Source: Paenibacillus lutrae (GTDB lineage Bacteria > Bacillota > Bacilli > Paenibacillales > NBRC-103111). From it: a stretch of 48,678 nucleotides of DNA. Below are positions 16,852 to 25,419 of the stretch, piece after piece. The stretch covers positions 1 to 48,678 of the forward strand of contig NZ_RHLK01000022.1 in the NCBI RefSeq assembly GCF_009757775.1, in the 5' to 3' direction. Position 1 is the first letter of the stretch. Each line of letters opens with the position of its first letter. The translations under genes and the position numbers were made by a program. Below the pieces are notes generated by a model, which was not told where the DNA came from, did no database searches, and saw nothing but the letters and a program-made list of their open reading frames with translations.

Positions 16852-17841
16852 TTATCCTTCCCCTGCTTCTGCCGAATTTTGCATGGGCTCCCAAAGCTGC
16901 AGAGCAGCGCCTATCATTCCGCTCCAGTTGCCTTGATGAGCCGGTACAATTTGTACATTCTCCATAAAGGACGCCATGCACCGTCTGGACGTTTCCTCGC
17001 GGACCCGCGTAAAGAAAGATTCTCCCGCTTCGGCTACACCGCCGCCTATAACCACGACTTCCGGATTAAAAGTATGGATCAGCGAGGAGAGTGCGGCTCC
17101 CAGTGCAGCGAACGTTTCATCCATTACTGCCGCCGCTTCGGAGTCACCTGCTTGCCAGCGTGTGAACACTTCCCTGGAATCGACCGTCGAGCCGGCTTCC
17201 ATTCCGAGCGCCTGCAGGCGAGTCTGCATCCGCTTGGCAATGCCGGTGCCGGAAGCATACTGTTCCAGGCACCCGATACCGCCGCACACGCAGGGCAGCC
17301 CGTGGAAATCGACCGACATATGGCCGAGTTCGCCGGCACCGCCCCAGGCACCGTGCAGAAGCTTGCCTTCCGCGAGGACCGCACCGCCGACTCCCGTGCC
17401 GAGAGCCAGACACAGCATGTGCTCAGCCCCCTGGGCGGCACCGATCGTCTTCTCTGTCAAGACGAGAACGTTTACATCATTGTCTACGCGGACCGGAAGC
17501 CCGAAACGCTCTTCGACCAGCCGCTTGAGAGGAACTCCGGTATATCCGGGAAGCAGATCGGAAGCATAACGAATGCTTCCGTCCGACCGGTCAACCTGTC
17601 CGGCAGTGCCGATTCCGATGCCCGCAAGCGGATAATGTTCGCCTGAAGCGGCTGCTTCCGCCTGCAGCTTCTCGATAGCCGCAACAATCCGGCTCAGTAC
17701 TTCTTCCTCTCCGGCAAGGGTAGGGACACCGACTGAGCGGAACACTTCTCCATGCCTTCCCACGATTCCCGCGTGGATCTTGGTACCGCCTACGTCTACT
17801 CCTATGGCAAACTCCTGAAGCGGATTATGTTCCCTCTCCAT
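16852..17841 (-). CDS. nanK: N-acetylmannosamine kinase (ROK family)
   Basis: 329 residues. ATP-binding DVGGTKIHAG lies near residue 15 and LGTGVGGAV near 150. The ROK zinc site is intact: GHMSVDF, then CVCGGIGCLEQY. IGGGVAEAG lies near residue 270. The family phosphorylates hexoses; ManNAc to ManNAc-6-phosphate is assigned because the next gene upstream is nanE and nanA precedes that. It starts at ATG 17841 with AAGGAGG upstream, 14 bp after nanE. A glucokinase activity cannot be ruled out from sequence. Confidence 0.9.
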   Translation of the reverse strand: MEREHNPLQEFAIGVDVGGTKIHAGIVGRHGEVFRSVGVPTLAGEEEVLSRIVAAIEKLQAEAAASGEHYPLAGIGIGTAGQVDRSDGSIRYASDLLPGYTGVPLKRLVEERFGLPVRVDNDVNVLVLTEKTIGAAQGAEHMLCLALGTGVGGAVLAEGKLLHGAWGGAGELGHMSVDFHGLPCVCGGIGCLEQYASGTGIAKRMQTRLQALGMEAGSTVDSREVFTRWQAGDSEAAAVMDETFAALGAALSSLIHTFNPEVVVIGGGVAEAGESFFTRVREETSRRCMASFMENVQIVPAHQGNWSGMIGAALQLWEPMQNSAEAGEG

Positions 17842-17855
17842 CTTTTCGCCCTCCT

Positions 17856-18548
17856 TTAACCGACGACTTTCTGAACCGCTTCCACATAACGGGCCGTTAT
17901 AAGCTGCGGCCTCGTGATTGCACTGCCTACGACGACATAGGTCGCTCCCGCTTCAAGAGCCTTAGCGGCTTCTTCGGGTGTCCATATGCGCCCCTCGGCG
18001 ACCACCGGAACCTGAACGGCTTCGCTAAGTCTGCGGATGAGATCAAAATCAGGACCTTTAAGCTGGGTGCTGTAAGGCGTATACCCCGACAAGGTTGTAC
18101 CGATGAAATCAGCGCCGAGTTTCTCTGCCGCGATTCCTTCCTCGAAAGTGGATACATCGGCCATAACTGCCGCACCGGCCAGATGCGCATATTCGATCAG
18201 GAGAGCCGCTTGCGCAAGCCGGTCCTCGCGATCGGTAATATCGAGCGCCACAATTTCTGCGCCGGCTTCGATAATCGCTTTAACTTCGTCCAGTGTCGGA
18301 GTAATGAAGACATCCGAACCCGGGATATTCCGTTTGATCAATCCGATCACGGGCAGATCTACCGCTTCTTTGATGGCGAGAATATCGGCCACACCGTTCG
18401 TGCGGATGCCGATTGCTCCGGATTGATGCGCCGCTTTGGCCATCTTGGCCATAGCGTCACCTCCGTGCAAGGGTTCATCTTCGAGGGCCTGACAAGAAAC
18501 GATTAGACCCCGCTTGCCAAAAATCCGTTCAATTTGTTGGTTGGACAT
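17856..18548 (-). CDS. nanE: N-acetylmannosamine-6-phosphate 2-epimerase
   Basis: 230 residues, a TIM barrel that converts ManNAc-6-P to GlcNAc-6-P. Family features seen are GLIVSCQALEDEPLHG at the N-terminus, GIRTNG, PVIGLIKRN (candidate catalytic Lys), GAEIVALDIT and VVAEGRIWTPEEA. Length fits the family (~230). I chose ATG 18548 (MSNQQIER), with AAGGAGA about 8 nt upstream and 13 bp after the nanA stop; a longer reading would overlap nanA. Confidence 0.95.
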   Translation of the reverse strand: MSNQQIERIFGKRGLIVSCQALEDEPLHGGDAMAKMAKAAHQSGAIGIRTNGVADILAIKEAVDLPVIGLIKRNIPGSDVFITPTLDEVKAIIEAGAEIVALDITDREDRLAQAALLIEYAHLAGAAVMADVSTFEEGIAAEKLGADFIGTTLSGYTPYSTQLKGPDFDLIRRLSEAVQVPVVAEGRIWTPEEAAKALEAGATYVVVGSAITRPQLITARYVEAVQKVVG

Positions 18549-18561
18549 GATGTTCGTCTCC

Positions 18562-19479
18562 TTATGCCTGGGCCTGTGCAATATATCCCATCAGCTTCTC
18601 GTGCAGTGCATTCACCGCATCCTGATTCTGCTCCGTAACAGGCAGCAGCGGAAGCCGCGGCTCACCGATTTCCAGCCCGCGGAGTTTCAAGAGGGCTTTG
18701 CAGCCGCCATACAGGGAAGGGAATTTAAGCAGCGCTGTAATAACCTCGTTGATCTTGTACTGCCACTGGCGCGCTTCTTCGAATGAATGGTCTCTTATGC
18801 ATTGTTCCAGTTTCAGGAACAGCTCCGGCATCACACCGTAGGTGCCGCCGATTCCTCCGTCCGCTCCTACACTGCGTCCTGCCAGATACTGTTCATCCGG
18901 TCCGTTCAGAACGAGGAAATCAGAGCCTCCCGCTTCCTTAAACTGCTGAAGTTCATATGTGCTTTCCGAGGAGATCTTCACTCCGATCACATTCTCATGG
19001 GCCGCAAGTTTCTTCAGCATGTCCGTAGACAGGTGGAAACCGGTCAGCTGCGGGATATGATAGATGATGAAGGGCAGCGATGTACTGTCAATCATCGCTC
19101 TCCAGTGGCGCTCTACACTGTCCGGCGACAGCCGGTAGTAGATGGAAGGGACTGCCGATACCGCATCTGCCCCTACAGACTCAGCATGGATAGCAAGCTC
19201 AACGCTTTCCCGGGTAGAAGGTGCCCCCACATGGGCGATGATGGTCATGTCTCCGCCCACTTCTTGCATTACGGCTTCGAGCACAAGCTTGCGCTCCGCC
19301 GCTGACTGCAGCATGCCTTCTCCGCTGCTGCCCCCAACGTATAAGCCTTTTACACCGGCGTTCTTATAAAAACGGGCCAGTTCGCGCACAGCTGTCGGAT
19401 TAATATCTCCTTTGTTATCGTAGCAGCCGTAAAAAGCTACAATGACACCCCTGAATTTATCCAAATCATGTTTTCCCAT
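18562..19479 (-). CDS. nanA: N-acetylneuraminate lyase (DHDPS/NAL family)
   Basis: 305 residues, cleaves sialic acid to ManNAc and pyruvate. Visible are the carboxylate-binding GSSGEG, the catalytic Tyr in IIYHIPQLTGF, the Schiff-base Lys in VIGVKISS, and a glycine-rich DGGIGGTYGVMPE. Length matches the family (~300). I chose ATG 19479 (MGKHDLDK), with AAGGGGAG upstream. It is the first gene of the minus-strand operon nanA-nanE-nanK-yhcH-binding protein-permeases. Confidence 0.94.
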   Translation of the reverse strand: MGKHDLDKFRGVIVAFYGCYDNKGDINPTAVRELARFYKNAGVKGLYVGGSSGEGMLQSAAERKLVLEAVMQEVGGDMTIIAHVGAPSTRESVELAIHAESVGADAVSAVPSIYYRLSPDSVERHWRAMIDSTSLPFIIYHIPQLTGFHLSTDMLKKLAAHENVIGVKISSESTYELQQFKEAGGSDFLVLNGPDEQYLAGRSVGADGGIGGTYGVMPELFLKLEQCIRDHSFEEARQWQYKINEVITALLKFPSLYGGCKALLKLRGLEIGEPRLPLLPVTEQNQDAVNALHEKLMGYIAQAQA

Positions 19480-19537
19480 TTCCTGCGCTCCCCTTCTGTT
19501 TAACACTAAGTTGTGAGTCGTTGTTGTCAGTCGTTGT

Positions 19538-19551
19538 TGAAAGTGCTTACA
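19538..19551. promoter_or_regulatory. Candidate cre (CcpA) site upstream of nanA
   Basis: TGAAAGTGCTTACA matches the cre consensus TGWAARCGYTWNCW except T for C at position 7. It lies about 60 bp before the nanA start. Confidence 0.5.
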
Positions 19552-19605
19552 AGTGATTATATCCCCTGCTCCCGCGGGACGACAGGAACGGAATTTAGCA
19601 TTTTA

Positions 19606-19660
19606 TTCACAATGTTTTGATAGCGGTTACATGTTCACGATTTCACGTTCGACTGTTCAC
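19606..19660. promoter_or_regulatory. GTGAA repeat array, candidate YesN-type activator sites
   Basis: On the minus strand GTGAA occurs four times in the same direction (plus-strand TTCAC at 19606, 19634, 19642 and 19656), upstream of nanA. No strong -35 is seen. Direct repeats before a weak promoter fit an AraC-type activator such as the neighbouring response regulator; this is inference. Confidence 0.4.
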
Positions 19661-19680
19661 AATTTTACGATTTCCGTGCA

Positions 19681-19709
19681 AATAAAAAAGCCGGCTTCAG
19701 AAAAGCCGG
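19681..19709 (-). terminator. Terminator of the two-component gene pair
   Basis: CCGGCTT, CAGAA, AAGCCGG (19691-19709) form a 7-bp stem, with CTTTTTTATTT next on the minus strand. Confidence 0.85.
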
Positions 19710-19736
19710 ACATTCTTACTTCCCATCTCTATCCGA

Positions 19737-20945
19737 TTACTTAAATTGATTCCGATATTTCTGAGGACTTACGCCTTTGATTTTCTTGAAAATACGCCCG
19801 AAATAATTAATATTCTCATACCCGACCTGAAGGGAAATCTCATAAATGGGCAGATGAGTATGCAGCAGACTATGCGCGGCCTTGTCGATGCGGAGCATAT
19901 TCAGACAGTCGGTAAAGCCTGTTCCGGTTTCCTTCTTGAAAATATAACTCAGATAGCTTTCGCTGATGTTGATCATCTCCGCCGCTTGCTTAAGTGAAAT
20001 ATCTTGGGCGTAATTCTCCTTCATGTAATCCAGCAGACGTTTGATATCGTCCCGGCTGGTTTCCAGAACTTGATGATTAGAGATCTCTTCTCTCGCCTGC
20101 GCGTAAGCTCTGCTGAATTCGTGCCAACTGCCGAGGACACCGCTGAGTGCAACATTGAGCGTTATGCCAAGCAGCCGGTTCGACGAGCTGGCCAGATTAG
20201 CGGCAAGAAGAGCCGCATCGGGTGTTTTTTGATCTGCCCCGCCTCTGATGAGCAGAATCATTTCATGCTTATGCCCCGTCCCGAGGGGCGGACATGCCAG
20301 CAGTTCACCGAGCTCCGACTGAAAAAGATGAGACAGCATCTGCATCGCGGACGCTTCCGGCACTCCTTCGCGAAGCTGCTGCGGCTGGAGCAGCAGGAAG
20401 AAGCTGCCCGGCGGCAGCTCCTCCTCCGGTTCGGACGGCTCCTGAGGAGCAGCTGTCTGTCCGGCGCATCTTGCCAGCCATAAGCTCAGCTTGCGGCCGG
20501 CAGCTTCTTCGCGGGAAATCGCCCGCCCCTCCCGATTCGAACCTATGGCGGGCTGTTCCCTCTTCCTTGCTATCTTCTTCGATGTCTCTACCAGAATATC
20601 CAGGAGCTCGGACGGCTTCAGGGATGTCTTCAGAATATAATCCTCAACACCGAGCTTCATTGCCTTGCGTACATAATCAAACTCATTATGACTGCTGAGT
20701 ACGATGATCAGCATATCCGGATAGAGCAGCTTCACTCTGTCAATGAGTTCAAGACCGTTCATTCTGGGCATGACAATGTCTGTCAGCAGAATATCCGGAG
20801 GCTCATGCTGCATCAGCTCAAGCGCTTTCTCACCGTCCGGTGCGTCTCCCAGGTAAGTAAATCCGTGTTGTTCCCACTCAATTAACGATTTGATCCCTAA
20901 GCGGACCAGAAGCTCGTCATCTACCAGCATCACTTTTAAAGTCAT
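19737..20945 (-). CDS. AraC-type response regulator (YesN family)
   Basis: 402 residues. The N-terminal receiver domain (~1-120) has acidic VDDE, the phospho-acceptor Asp in ILLTDIVMPRMNG and the conserved Lys in YILKTS. The C-terminal ~100 residues form a double helix-turn-helix AraC domain (LKQAAEMINISESYLSYIFKKETG, then VGYENINYFGRIFKKIKGVSP). The middle region is variable. It overlaps the kinase gene by 29 bp, so the two are translationally coupled. The nan operon lies next on the same strand, behind a terminator, so it is the likely target. Confidence 0.93.
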   Translation of the reverse strand: MTLKVMLVDDELLVRLGIKSLIEWEQHGFTYLGDAPDGEKALELMQHEPPDILLTDIVMPRMNGLELIDRVKLLYPDMLIIVLSSHNEFDYVRKAMKLGVEDYILKTSLKPSELLDILVETSKKIARKREQPAIGSNREGRAISREEAAGRKLSLWLARCAGQTAAPQEPSEPEEELPPGSFFLLLQPQQLREGVPEASAMQMLSHLFQSELGELLACPPLGTGHKHEMILLIRGGADQKTPDAALLAANLASSSNRLLGITLNVALSGVLGSWHEFSRAYAQAREEISNHQVLETSRDDIKRLLDYMKENYAQDISLKQAAEMINISESYLSYIFKKETGTGFTDCLNMLRIDKAAHSLLHTHLPIYEISLQVGYENINYFGRIFKKIKGVSPQKYRNQFK

Positions 20946-22719
20946 CGCTACTCACTTCCCGCATTTTCTTAATAGGCAGCCACAATTCAACGGTTGTTCC
21001 TTCACTTAGACCGCTGAAGATTCGTATGCCAAATTCTTCTCCGTACTGCAGACGGATCCGGTCATGTACATTCTTAACGCCGATCCGCTGCGGAGATTCT
21101 TGCGAATGCTCCGCCAATCTCGCATTAACCTCCTGCAGCCGATGAGGGGAAATACCGACTCCGTTGTCCTCCACTTTCAGAAGAAACATCTCTTGCTCTA
21201 TTGCAGCCGAGATGACGATTCTGCCTGCTCCGGGCAGGGGTTCGATCCCGTGCATTAAGCTGTTCTCGATAATCGGCTGCAGCATGATCTTGATCACTTC
21301 TTGATCCATGAGTGCTTCCGGGATATGGATCTCCACGGAAAGCCGCTCACTAAATTTCATTTTCATCAGCTCAATGTAATTCTCGATATAATCAACTTCC
21401 TGCTTCAGCGGAATCAGGGTGCCGCCGCGCCCGATGCTCTGTTCGAGAATTCCTCCCAGATTAGAGAGCATATCGCCGACTTCCTTATCATTGCGAATGT
21501 AAGCCATCCATTTGATATTGTTCAGCGTATTCAAAATAAAATGAGGATTTATTTGCGCTTGCAGCGCACGGAACCGCATATCTTCCTTCTGCTGGTACTC
21601 TTCTTTAAGTCTTTGCAGAAGTTTGCGGATCTCCGTCACCATTTTATTATACGTCTCAATCAGTGAGGAAATTTCCTTAGGACCGCTGACCGACAAGACC
21701 GAATGAAAATCCTTCTCTTCCAGCACCTGCATCCGCTTACGGAGCAGCTTGAGCGGTCTGGAAATCCCATACGAGATCGACAGCGTAATAATCGTGAATA
21801 TCACAAAGATCAGGAATATGATGCTTGCGTTCGTTTTGCGTAAATCAAAAATCTCTTTAAAGATGGTATCGTAAGGAACCAGCTGCACAATTCGCCAGCC
21901 GTTCAGATCCACCGTGTCAAAATTGACAATCCATTTCCCGTCATCCTTCTCCAGAATGACTTGGCCGCTGTTTTTGCTCCAGAGCTGCGGCATGTAGGAT
22001 TCCTGGGACACACTTTTACCGATCATTTCTTTGCGGGGACTTGAGGCGATCGTTCCATTCTTGTCCACGAGATATACTTCGCCTTCAAGCCCCGTCAAAT
22101 ATTTACGGATATCTTCTTCTGTTACGCTGAACACGATTAATCCGTAAATTTCATTCGTCTGGAGCTCCGATATCGTTTTGACCAGCGAAATAATCGGCTT
22201 CCGGTCCGTGTATAGAAACTGTTGATCGTTGAACATCCATTTATTCTGATAGGGCGTGTTTATCATTTTTTTATACCAATCCGAAGAGACATAGTCCTGA
22301 TACAGGCTTTCTTCCAGGTAACGCGTACTGTGCCAATTTCCATGCTTATCGAAAAGGGTTACATAGGTGTTTGTAAAATACGAACTGAATGACCTGTTCA
22401 GGTATTGGTCGTTTAACCGCAGCCGTTCAAAGTGCGAAAGAGCTTCCGGTGTTTGAAGCATTTTTTTGATATCCGGATTGATCGAAATATTAACGGCCGA
22501 GTTCAGCATATCCTCAAGAAACAGCTGCAAGTTGAAGGTCATGAGAACAAGCGCGTCTTGGGCCGAGCTTCCGATCTTCTTTTCAATGACTCGTTCCAGA
22601 GGCTTGTCCAGCAAATAATTTGCAAGGAAGAACGGAAGTACCAGGAATAACAAGATGGAGAAAAATATCCGGTTACGAATCGAGTTTATACGTCCCGCCA
22701 GCTGTCTAATTCGCCCCAT
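20917..22719 (-). CDS. Sensor histidine kinase (YesM family)
   Basis: 600 residues. One membrane segment near residue 20 (IFFSILLFLVLPFFLANYLL) and another near 295 flank a ~260-residue extracellular sensor. A HAMP domain (ISRPLKLLRKRM) follows, then the His-kinase domain: phospho-acceptor His in QAQINPHFILNTLNNIKW, N-box, and DNGVGISPHRLQ with IGVKNVHDRIRLQYG. I chose ATG 22719 (MGRIRQLA), preceded by GGGAGGAG; a longer reading to 22776 lacks this. YesM kinases usually sense sugar uptake; the signal here is probably the sialic acid system. Confidence 0.93.
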   Translation of the reverse strand: MGRIRQLAGRINSIRNRIFFSILLFLVLPFFLANYLLDKPLERVIEKKIGSSAQDALVLMTFNLQLFLEDMLNSAVNISINPDIKKMLQTPEALSHFERLRLNDQYLNRSFSSYFTNTYVTLFDKHGNWHSTRYLEESLYQDYVSSDWYKKMINTPYQNKWMFNDQQFLYTDRKPIISLVKTISELQTNEIYGLIVFSVTEEDIRKYLTGLEGEVYLVDKNGTIASSPRKEMIGKSVSQESYMPQLWSKNSGQVILEKDDGKWIVNFDTVDLNGWRIVQLVPYDTIFKEIFDLRKTNASIIFLIFVIFTIITLSISYGISRPLKLLRKRMQVLEEKDFHSVLSVSGPKEISSLIETYNKMVTEIRKLLQRLKEEYQQKEDMRFRALQAQINPHFILNTLNNIKWMAYIRNDKEVGDMLSNLGGILEQSIGRGGTLIPLKQEVDYIENYIELMKMKFSERLSVEIHIPEALMDQEVIKIMLQPIIENSLMHGIEPLPGAGRIVISAAIEQEMFLLKVEDNGVGISPHRLQEVNARLAEHSQESPQRIGVKNVHDRIRLQYGEEFGIRIFSGLSEGTTVELWLPIKKMREVSSDDFKSDAGR

Positions 22720-23064
22720 TCCGCTTCTCCTCCCTGATGCTTTGCAAAGCAATACTCTTAAGTCTAGACCCTCCAATACGGATTTGTAAAGGTCTCGTAG
22801 AACGCTTTCAAACTTAAGAACTACCCATCTATACCAGGTATTACCGGGTTAATCTCAAAATTACTCCACTTATTCCCATCCTGCTTTCGTTATTCTGTCC
22901 AAGTTCATCTCTGTGCCAGTAACACCGCTTATGGCAGATGGAAACTGATACAAACCGCAACAAACTACACAATTTACATACGAGTCATAATTTTACATTT
23001 ACGGAATATACTGTTGTGTACTACAATAAGAAAAAGACTCCAAGTAAGAAAGGAGGTGAACATA
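22720..23064. other. Divergent intergenic region with a candidate cre site (22797-22810)
   Basis: On the minus strand TGAAAGCGTTCTAC matches the left ten bases of the cre consensus, 78 bp before the kinase start. A possible plus-strand promoter for the secreted-protein gene is TTTACG, 18 bp, TACAAT (22998-23027). I see no gene here. Confidence 0.4.
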
Positions 23065-23526
23065 ATGAGAATGAAAAAATGGGTACTCACCATGCTGATG
23101 CTGACGGTTCTGGCACTGAGTCTTTCTGTAGGAGCAACAGCTGCCCCTGCTACCAGTGTACATAGCATCTGGTCCGTGAAACCGATCGGGATTAAGGATA
23201 ACGGAACTTCTTATCCGGCTACGAAAGGCAACGTCATTATCAGCTGGACCAATCTTCCTCTTAATTCGGGAGACAGCGGTTTTTTCAACGCTAAGGTGTA
23301 TGCGAACAATGCGGAGTATGAATTCCGCCTGGTCTCTTTCGGCTCAAGCACAGACGATCAGATATTCGGCAAATTCGATATCTACAAGAACTCCGTCTTA
23401 GTCGCTTCTTCTATAGCCGGTACCGCTTACGGGTTGAGCCAGCCTGTAAACAGCTACTTCAAATTCTATGATACTTCCCAGCAATGGCATGTATCCGCTT
23501 ACATCACGAGCAGAAAAGATTATTAA
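23065..23526 (+). CDS. Secreted protein of unknown function
   Basis: 153 residues. The start is ATG 23065, 7 nt after AAGGAGGTG. Residues 1-28 form a Sec signal peptide (MRMKKW, hydrophobic MLMLTVLALSLSVGA, then TAA). The mature ~125 residues are rich in Ser, Tyr, Phe and Asn, with no Cys, and look all-beta. I recognise no family. A strong terminator follows. It shares small size and secretion with the protein at 12402-12734, but no clear sequence similarity. Confidence 0.8.
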   Translation: MRMKKWVLTMLMLTVLALSLSVGATAAPATSVHSIWSVKPIGIKDNGTSYPATKGNVIISWTNLPLNSGDSGFFNAKVYANNAEYEFRLVSFGSSTDDQIFGKFDIYKNSVLVASSIAGTAYGLSQPVNSYFKFYDTSQQWHVSAYITSRKDY

Positions 23527-23540
23527 TGTCTAACGAATAA

Positions 23541-23576
23541 GAAGGAGACTGGAGTCATCCAGCTCCTTTTTTTTTC
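23541..23576 (+). terminator. Terminator of the secreted-protein gene
   Basis: GGAGACTGGA, GTCA, TCCAGCTCC form a stem with one bulge, followed by nine T on the plus strand. Confidence 0.85.
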
Positions 23577-23605
23577 ATGGATGATCCGATTCAAAGTCAA
23601 CTCCT

Positions 23606-23839
23606 CTACTCCTCTGTCAGGAACCATTCTTCCCCCTGCTCAAGAATCGCCGCTAATTCCGGAAACTTCACTTTCTTGATTACCGGCTCTTCCTCACCGC
23701 TATGGAACAGAAGCGATTCGTACACGCCTTTTGACTTTCTTCTTAACTGAACTTTTCCTTCCGCTGACTGAAACGTAATCATCTTTCCTTCGTTTATCAA
23801 TTTCATGGCTTCGATTTTAGTCTCGATTGGTCCGGACAT
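23606..23839 (-). CDS. Small hypothetical protein
   Basis: 77 residues from ATG 23839 (MSGPIETK), with GGAGG 8 nt upstream. The protein is charged and soluble, with beta-like Lys/Glu alternation and no signal peptide or membrane segment. I recognise no family. It is one of four small minus-strand genes between 23.6 and 25.0 kb. Confidence 0.6.
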   Translation of the reverse strand: MSGPIETKIEAMKLINEGKMITFQSAEGKVQLRRKSKGVYESLLFHSGEEEPVIKKVKFPELAAILEQGEEWFLTEE

Positions 23840-23951
23840 GGTTGTTCCTCCGTTCATTTCCTCTTAATAGGGTTATAAATTATTGTTCCCCGATCCTACA
23901 AATTGTATGGCAGCCGCTTCACCGGACATCAAAACTATTGCCCGGCCAACA

Positions 23952-23990
23952 CGAAAAAACTCCCAAGTTTCAAAGGAAATTTGGAAGTCT
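23952..23990 (-). terminator. Terminator after the 24.0-24.3 kb gene
   Basis: On the minus strand ACTTCCAAATTTCC and GAAACTTGGGAGT pair imperfectly, followed by TTTTTTCG. Confidence 0.7.
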
Positions 23991-24022
23991 CATTTCATTC
24001 CCGGAAATCATGGGCGCTAGGA

Positions 24023-24298
24023 TTAATAATTCTTTAAGGCTCTGCCTTTGTCATCCAGGCTGAACTTTGCTTTTCTAACGGTGTCCTCTTTGACCATTTC
24101 CACAATTCTTACAGACGGGTCCGATGCGTCAATCGTTGTGGTCCATCCGTTCGTGTTCACGAGTGCAAGTATTTCATCGAATTCCATGGATTTATATCCG
24201 TAAAAGCCGCTAAAACCAGCCCATTCTTTCAGTAATACTTTCACTCTAAAATCAAGTTTACTCAGTTCCGTATCGCCCTTGCTCTTTCTCTTTGCCAT
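24023..24298 (-). CDS. Small hypothetical protein
   Basis: 91 residues from ATG 24298, with GAGGGG about 10 nt upstream. The start is basic (MAKRKSKG), followed by an aromatic stretch (EWAGFSGFYGYKSMEF) and a charged C-terminus. No signal peptide or membrane segment is visible, and I recognise no family. It has its own terminator. Confidence 0.6.
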   Translation of the reverse strand: MAKRKSKGDTELSKLDFRVKVLLKEWAGFSGFYGYKSMEFDEILALVNTNGWTTTIDASDPSVRIVEMVKEDTVRKAKFSLDDKGRALKNY

Positions 24299-24364
24299 TT
24301 CCGTTAACCCCTCTGCTTGTATAAAATCGATGTCGGCACAATGTCCTATTAGAATTATAGCCTC

Positions 24365-24688
24365 TTATCCCGCCTCATACAATGTTGTAACCTTCCCATT
24401 CTCGCATTCCTTTATTTTACGGCTCCATGCCGCATCTTCCAGAGGCACAATTTCATCCATTCTGCCCAATAAAAGATCGAACCCCGTGGCATTGTCACAG
24501 ATTTCCACGTATTCCCCATATTCATAATCGAAAATGAGACATCTGTCAGACCGCTGCTCATTCTCGTATTTGGAATAATGTACGCGGAATATTTCATTCC
24601 ATCGAATAGCCCGCAAAATATGTCCGGTTTGATCATCGATCAGAAGGATGGATACCGGATCCACTTGAATTCTATGCATATGCTCCAT
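24365..24688 (-). CDS. Small hypothetical protein
   Basis: 107 residues from ATG 24688 (MEHMHRIQ), with GGAGG 8 nt upstream. It is acidic, with an N-terminal beta-rich part (VSILLIDDQTGHILRAIRW) and the stretch IFDYEYGEYVEICDNATG. It is soluble and resembles small domains of unknown function in Bacilli; I cannot name one. Confidence 0.6.
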   Translation of the reverse strand: MEHMHRIQVDPVSILLIDDQTGHILRAIRWNEIFRVHYSKYENEQRSDRCLIFDYEYGEYVEICDNATGFDLLLGRMDEIVPLEDAAWSRKIKECENGKVTTLYEAG

Positions 24689-24817
24689 ACTAAACGCCTC
24701 CAATACGATTTAAATGAATGAAAGGGCGAATCAGTTCATGACAGATTTATGATCCGAATAACGGCGGATCTGACCGCTTCATGCACCTATTACCTATGAG
24801 AGTATAGGAATGGATGG

Positions 24818-25021
24818 TTATAAGATGCCTGCAGCAATGTGTTCATCCGCAGTGGCCACCAGATATACCCAGACAATGAGATAGAGCGTCATAATAAGGA
24901 GTAAATAACCTAACCACCGCAAGCTCAAACGTTTAGTAACCGATCTGGACCGCAGGATCAGCATCACCCCGACGCCAGACAGCAAAACAAGGATTACACT
25001 GACGGATAAGTAATTTCCCAC
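24818..25021 (-). CDS. Small membrane protein, two segments
   Basis: 67 residues from GTG 25021, preceded by AAAGGAGA. Two hydrophobic segments (VSVILVLLSGVGVMLIL and LGYLLLIMTLYLIVWVYLV) flank a basic loop (RSRSVTKRLSLR). This is the shape of a hairpin membrane protein with a cytoplasmic positive loop. I recognise no family. Confidence 0.6.
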   Translation of the reverse strand: MGNYLSVSVILVLLSGVGVMLILRSRSVTKRLSLRWLGYLLLIMTLYLIVWVYLVATADEHIAAGIL

Positions 25022-25307
25022 TGAATCTCTCCTTTCCAAAAGCCTTTCCCTGTGAGAGTACTCGAGAAGGTACCGCTTCCATTATTATAACCTTCTTCTC
25101 CAATTACTGGAAAGAAACAAAATTCACGCTGATCTTATTCCTCTGCGGCGTATTCTTTTTTCAACATTCCAGCTAAAGCGATGCACTCTTTGCCTATAGC
25201 GGCACATATACTTGAGTGAGATGAAGATCGGGCGTTCGTCCAGGCAAACAAGCTTTGCATGAAAGGCTGTTTCTGCCCGTTAAGTTTTGCCCTACAGAAA
25301 AACTTTG
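25022..25307. other. Region upstream of the feo promoter
   Basis: No well-supported gene. A 41-codon minus-strand frame (25135-25260) has an ATG but no ribosome binding site. No Fur box close to the usual consensus was found. Confidence 0.4.
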
Positions 25308-25337
25308 TTGACAACTAAAAACTCTTTCTCCTATACT
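25308..25337 (+). promoter_or_regulatory. Promoter of the feo operon
   Basis: TTGACA (25308-25313), an 18-bp spacer, TATACT (25332-25337). Transcription should begin near 25344, leaving a ~75-nt leader before feoA. Confidence 0.8.
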
Positions 25338-25380
25338 ACTCTTATAACCACACGCCAGAAGAGTTCGTTTTGCATAAAAA

Positions 25381-25393
25381 TTGCCTAGGGCAA
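25381..25393. promoter_or_regulatory. Palindrome in the feo leader, candidate metal-regulator operator
   Basis: TTGCC, TAG, GGCAA is a perfect 5-bp inverted repeat. Related sequences flank it: TTGCCCTACAG at 25287, just before the promoter, and TTGTCCTACAG at 25399. It does not match the Fur consensus. Confidence 0.4.
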
Positions 25394-25419
25394 ACATATT
25401 GTCCTACAGGAAAGATAGG

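Noticed and set aside
22797-22810. A full cre site before the kinase gene
   Set aside because: Only the left ten bases fit well, so it is kept as a weak candidate within the intergenic entry and not as a separate site.
25135-25260. 41-codon minus-strand frame upstream of feo
   Set aside because: The composition is protein-like, but no ribosome binding site precedes the ATG and no terminator follows.
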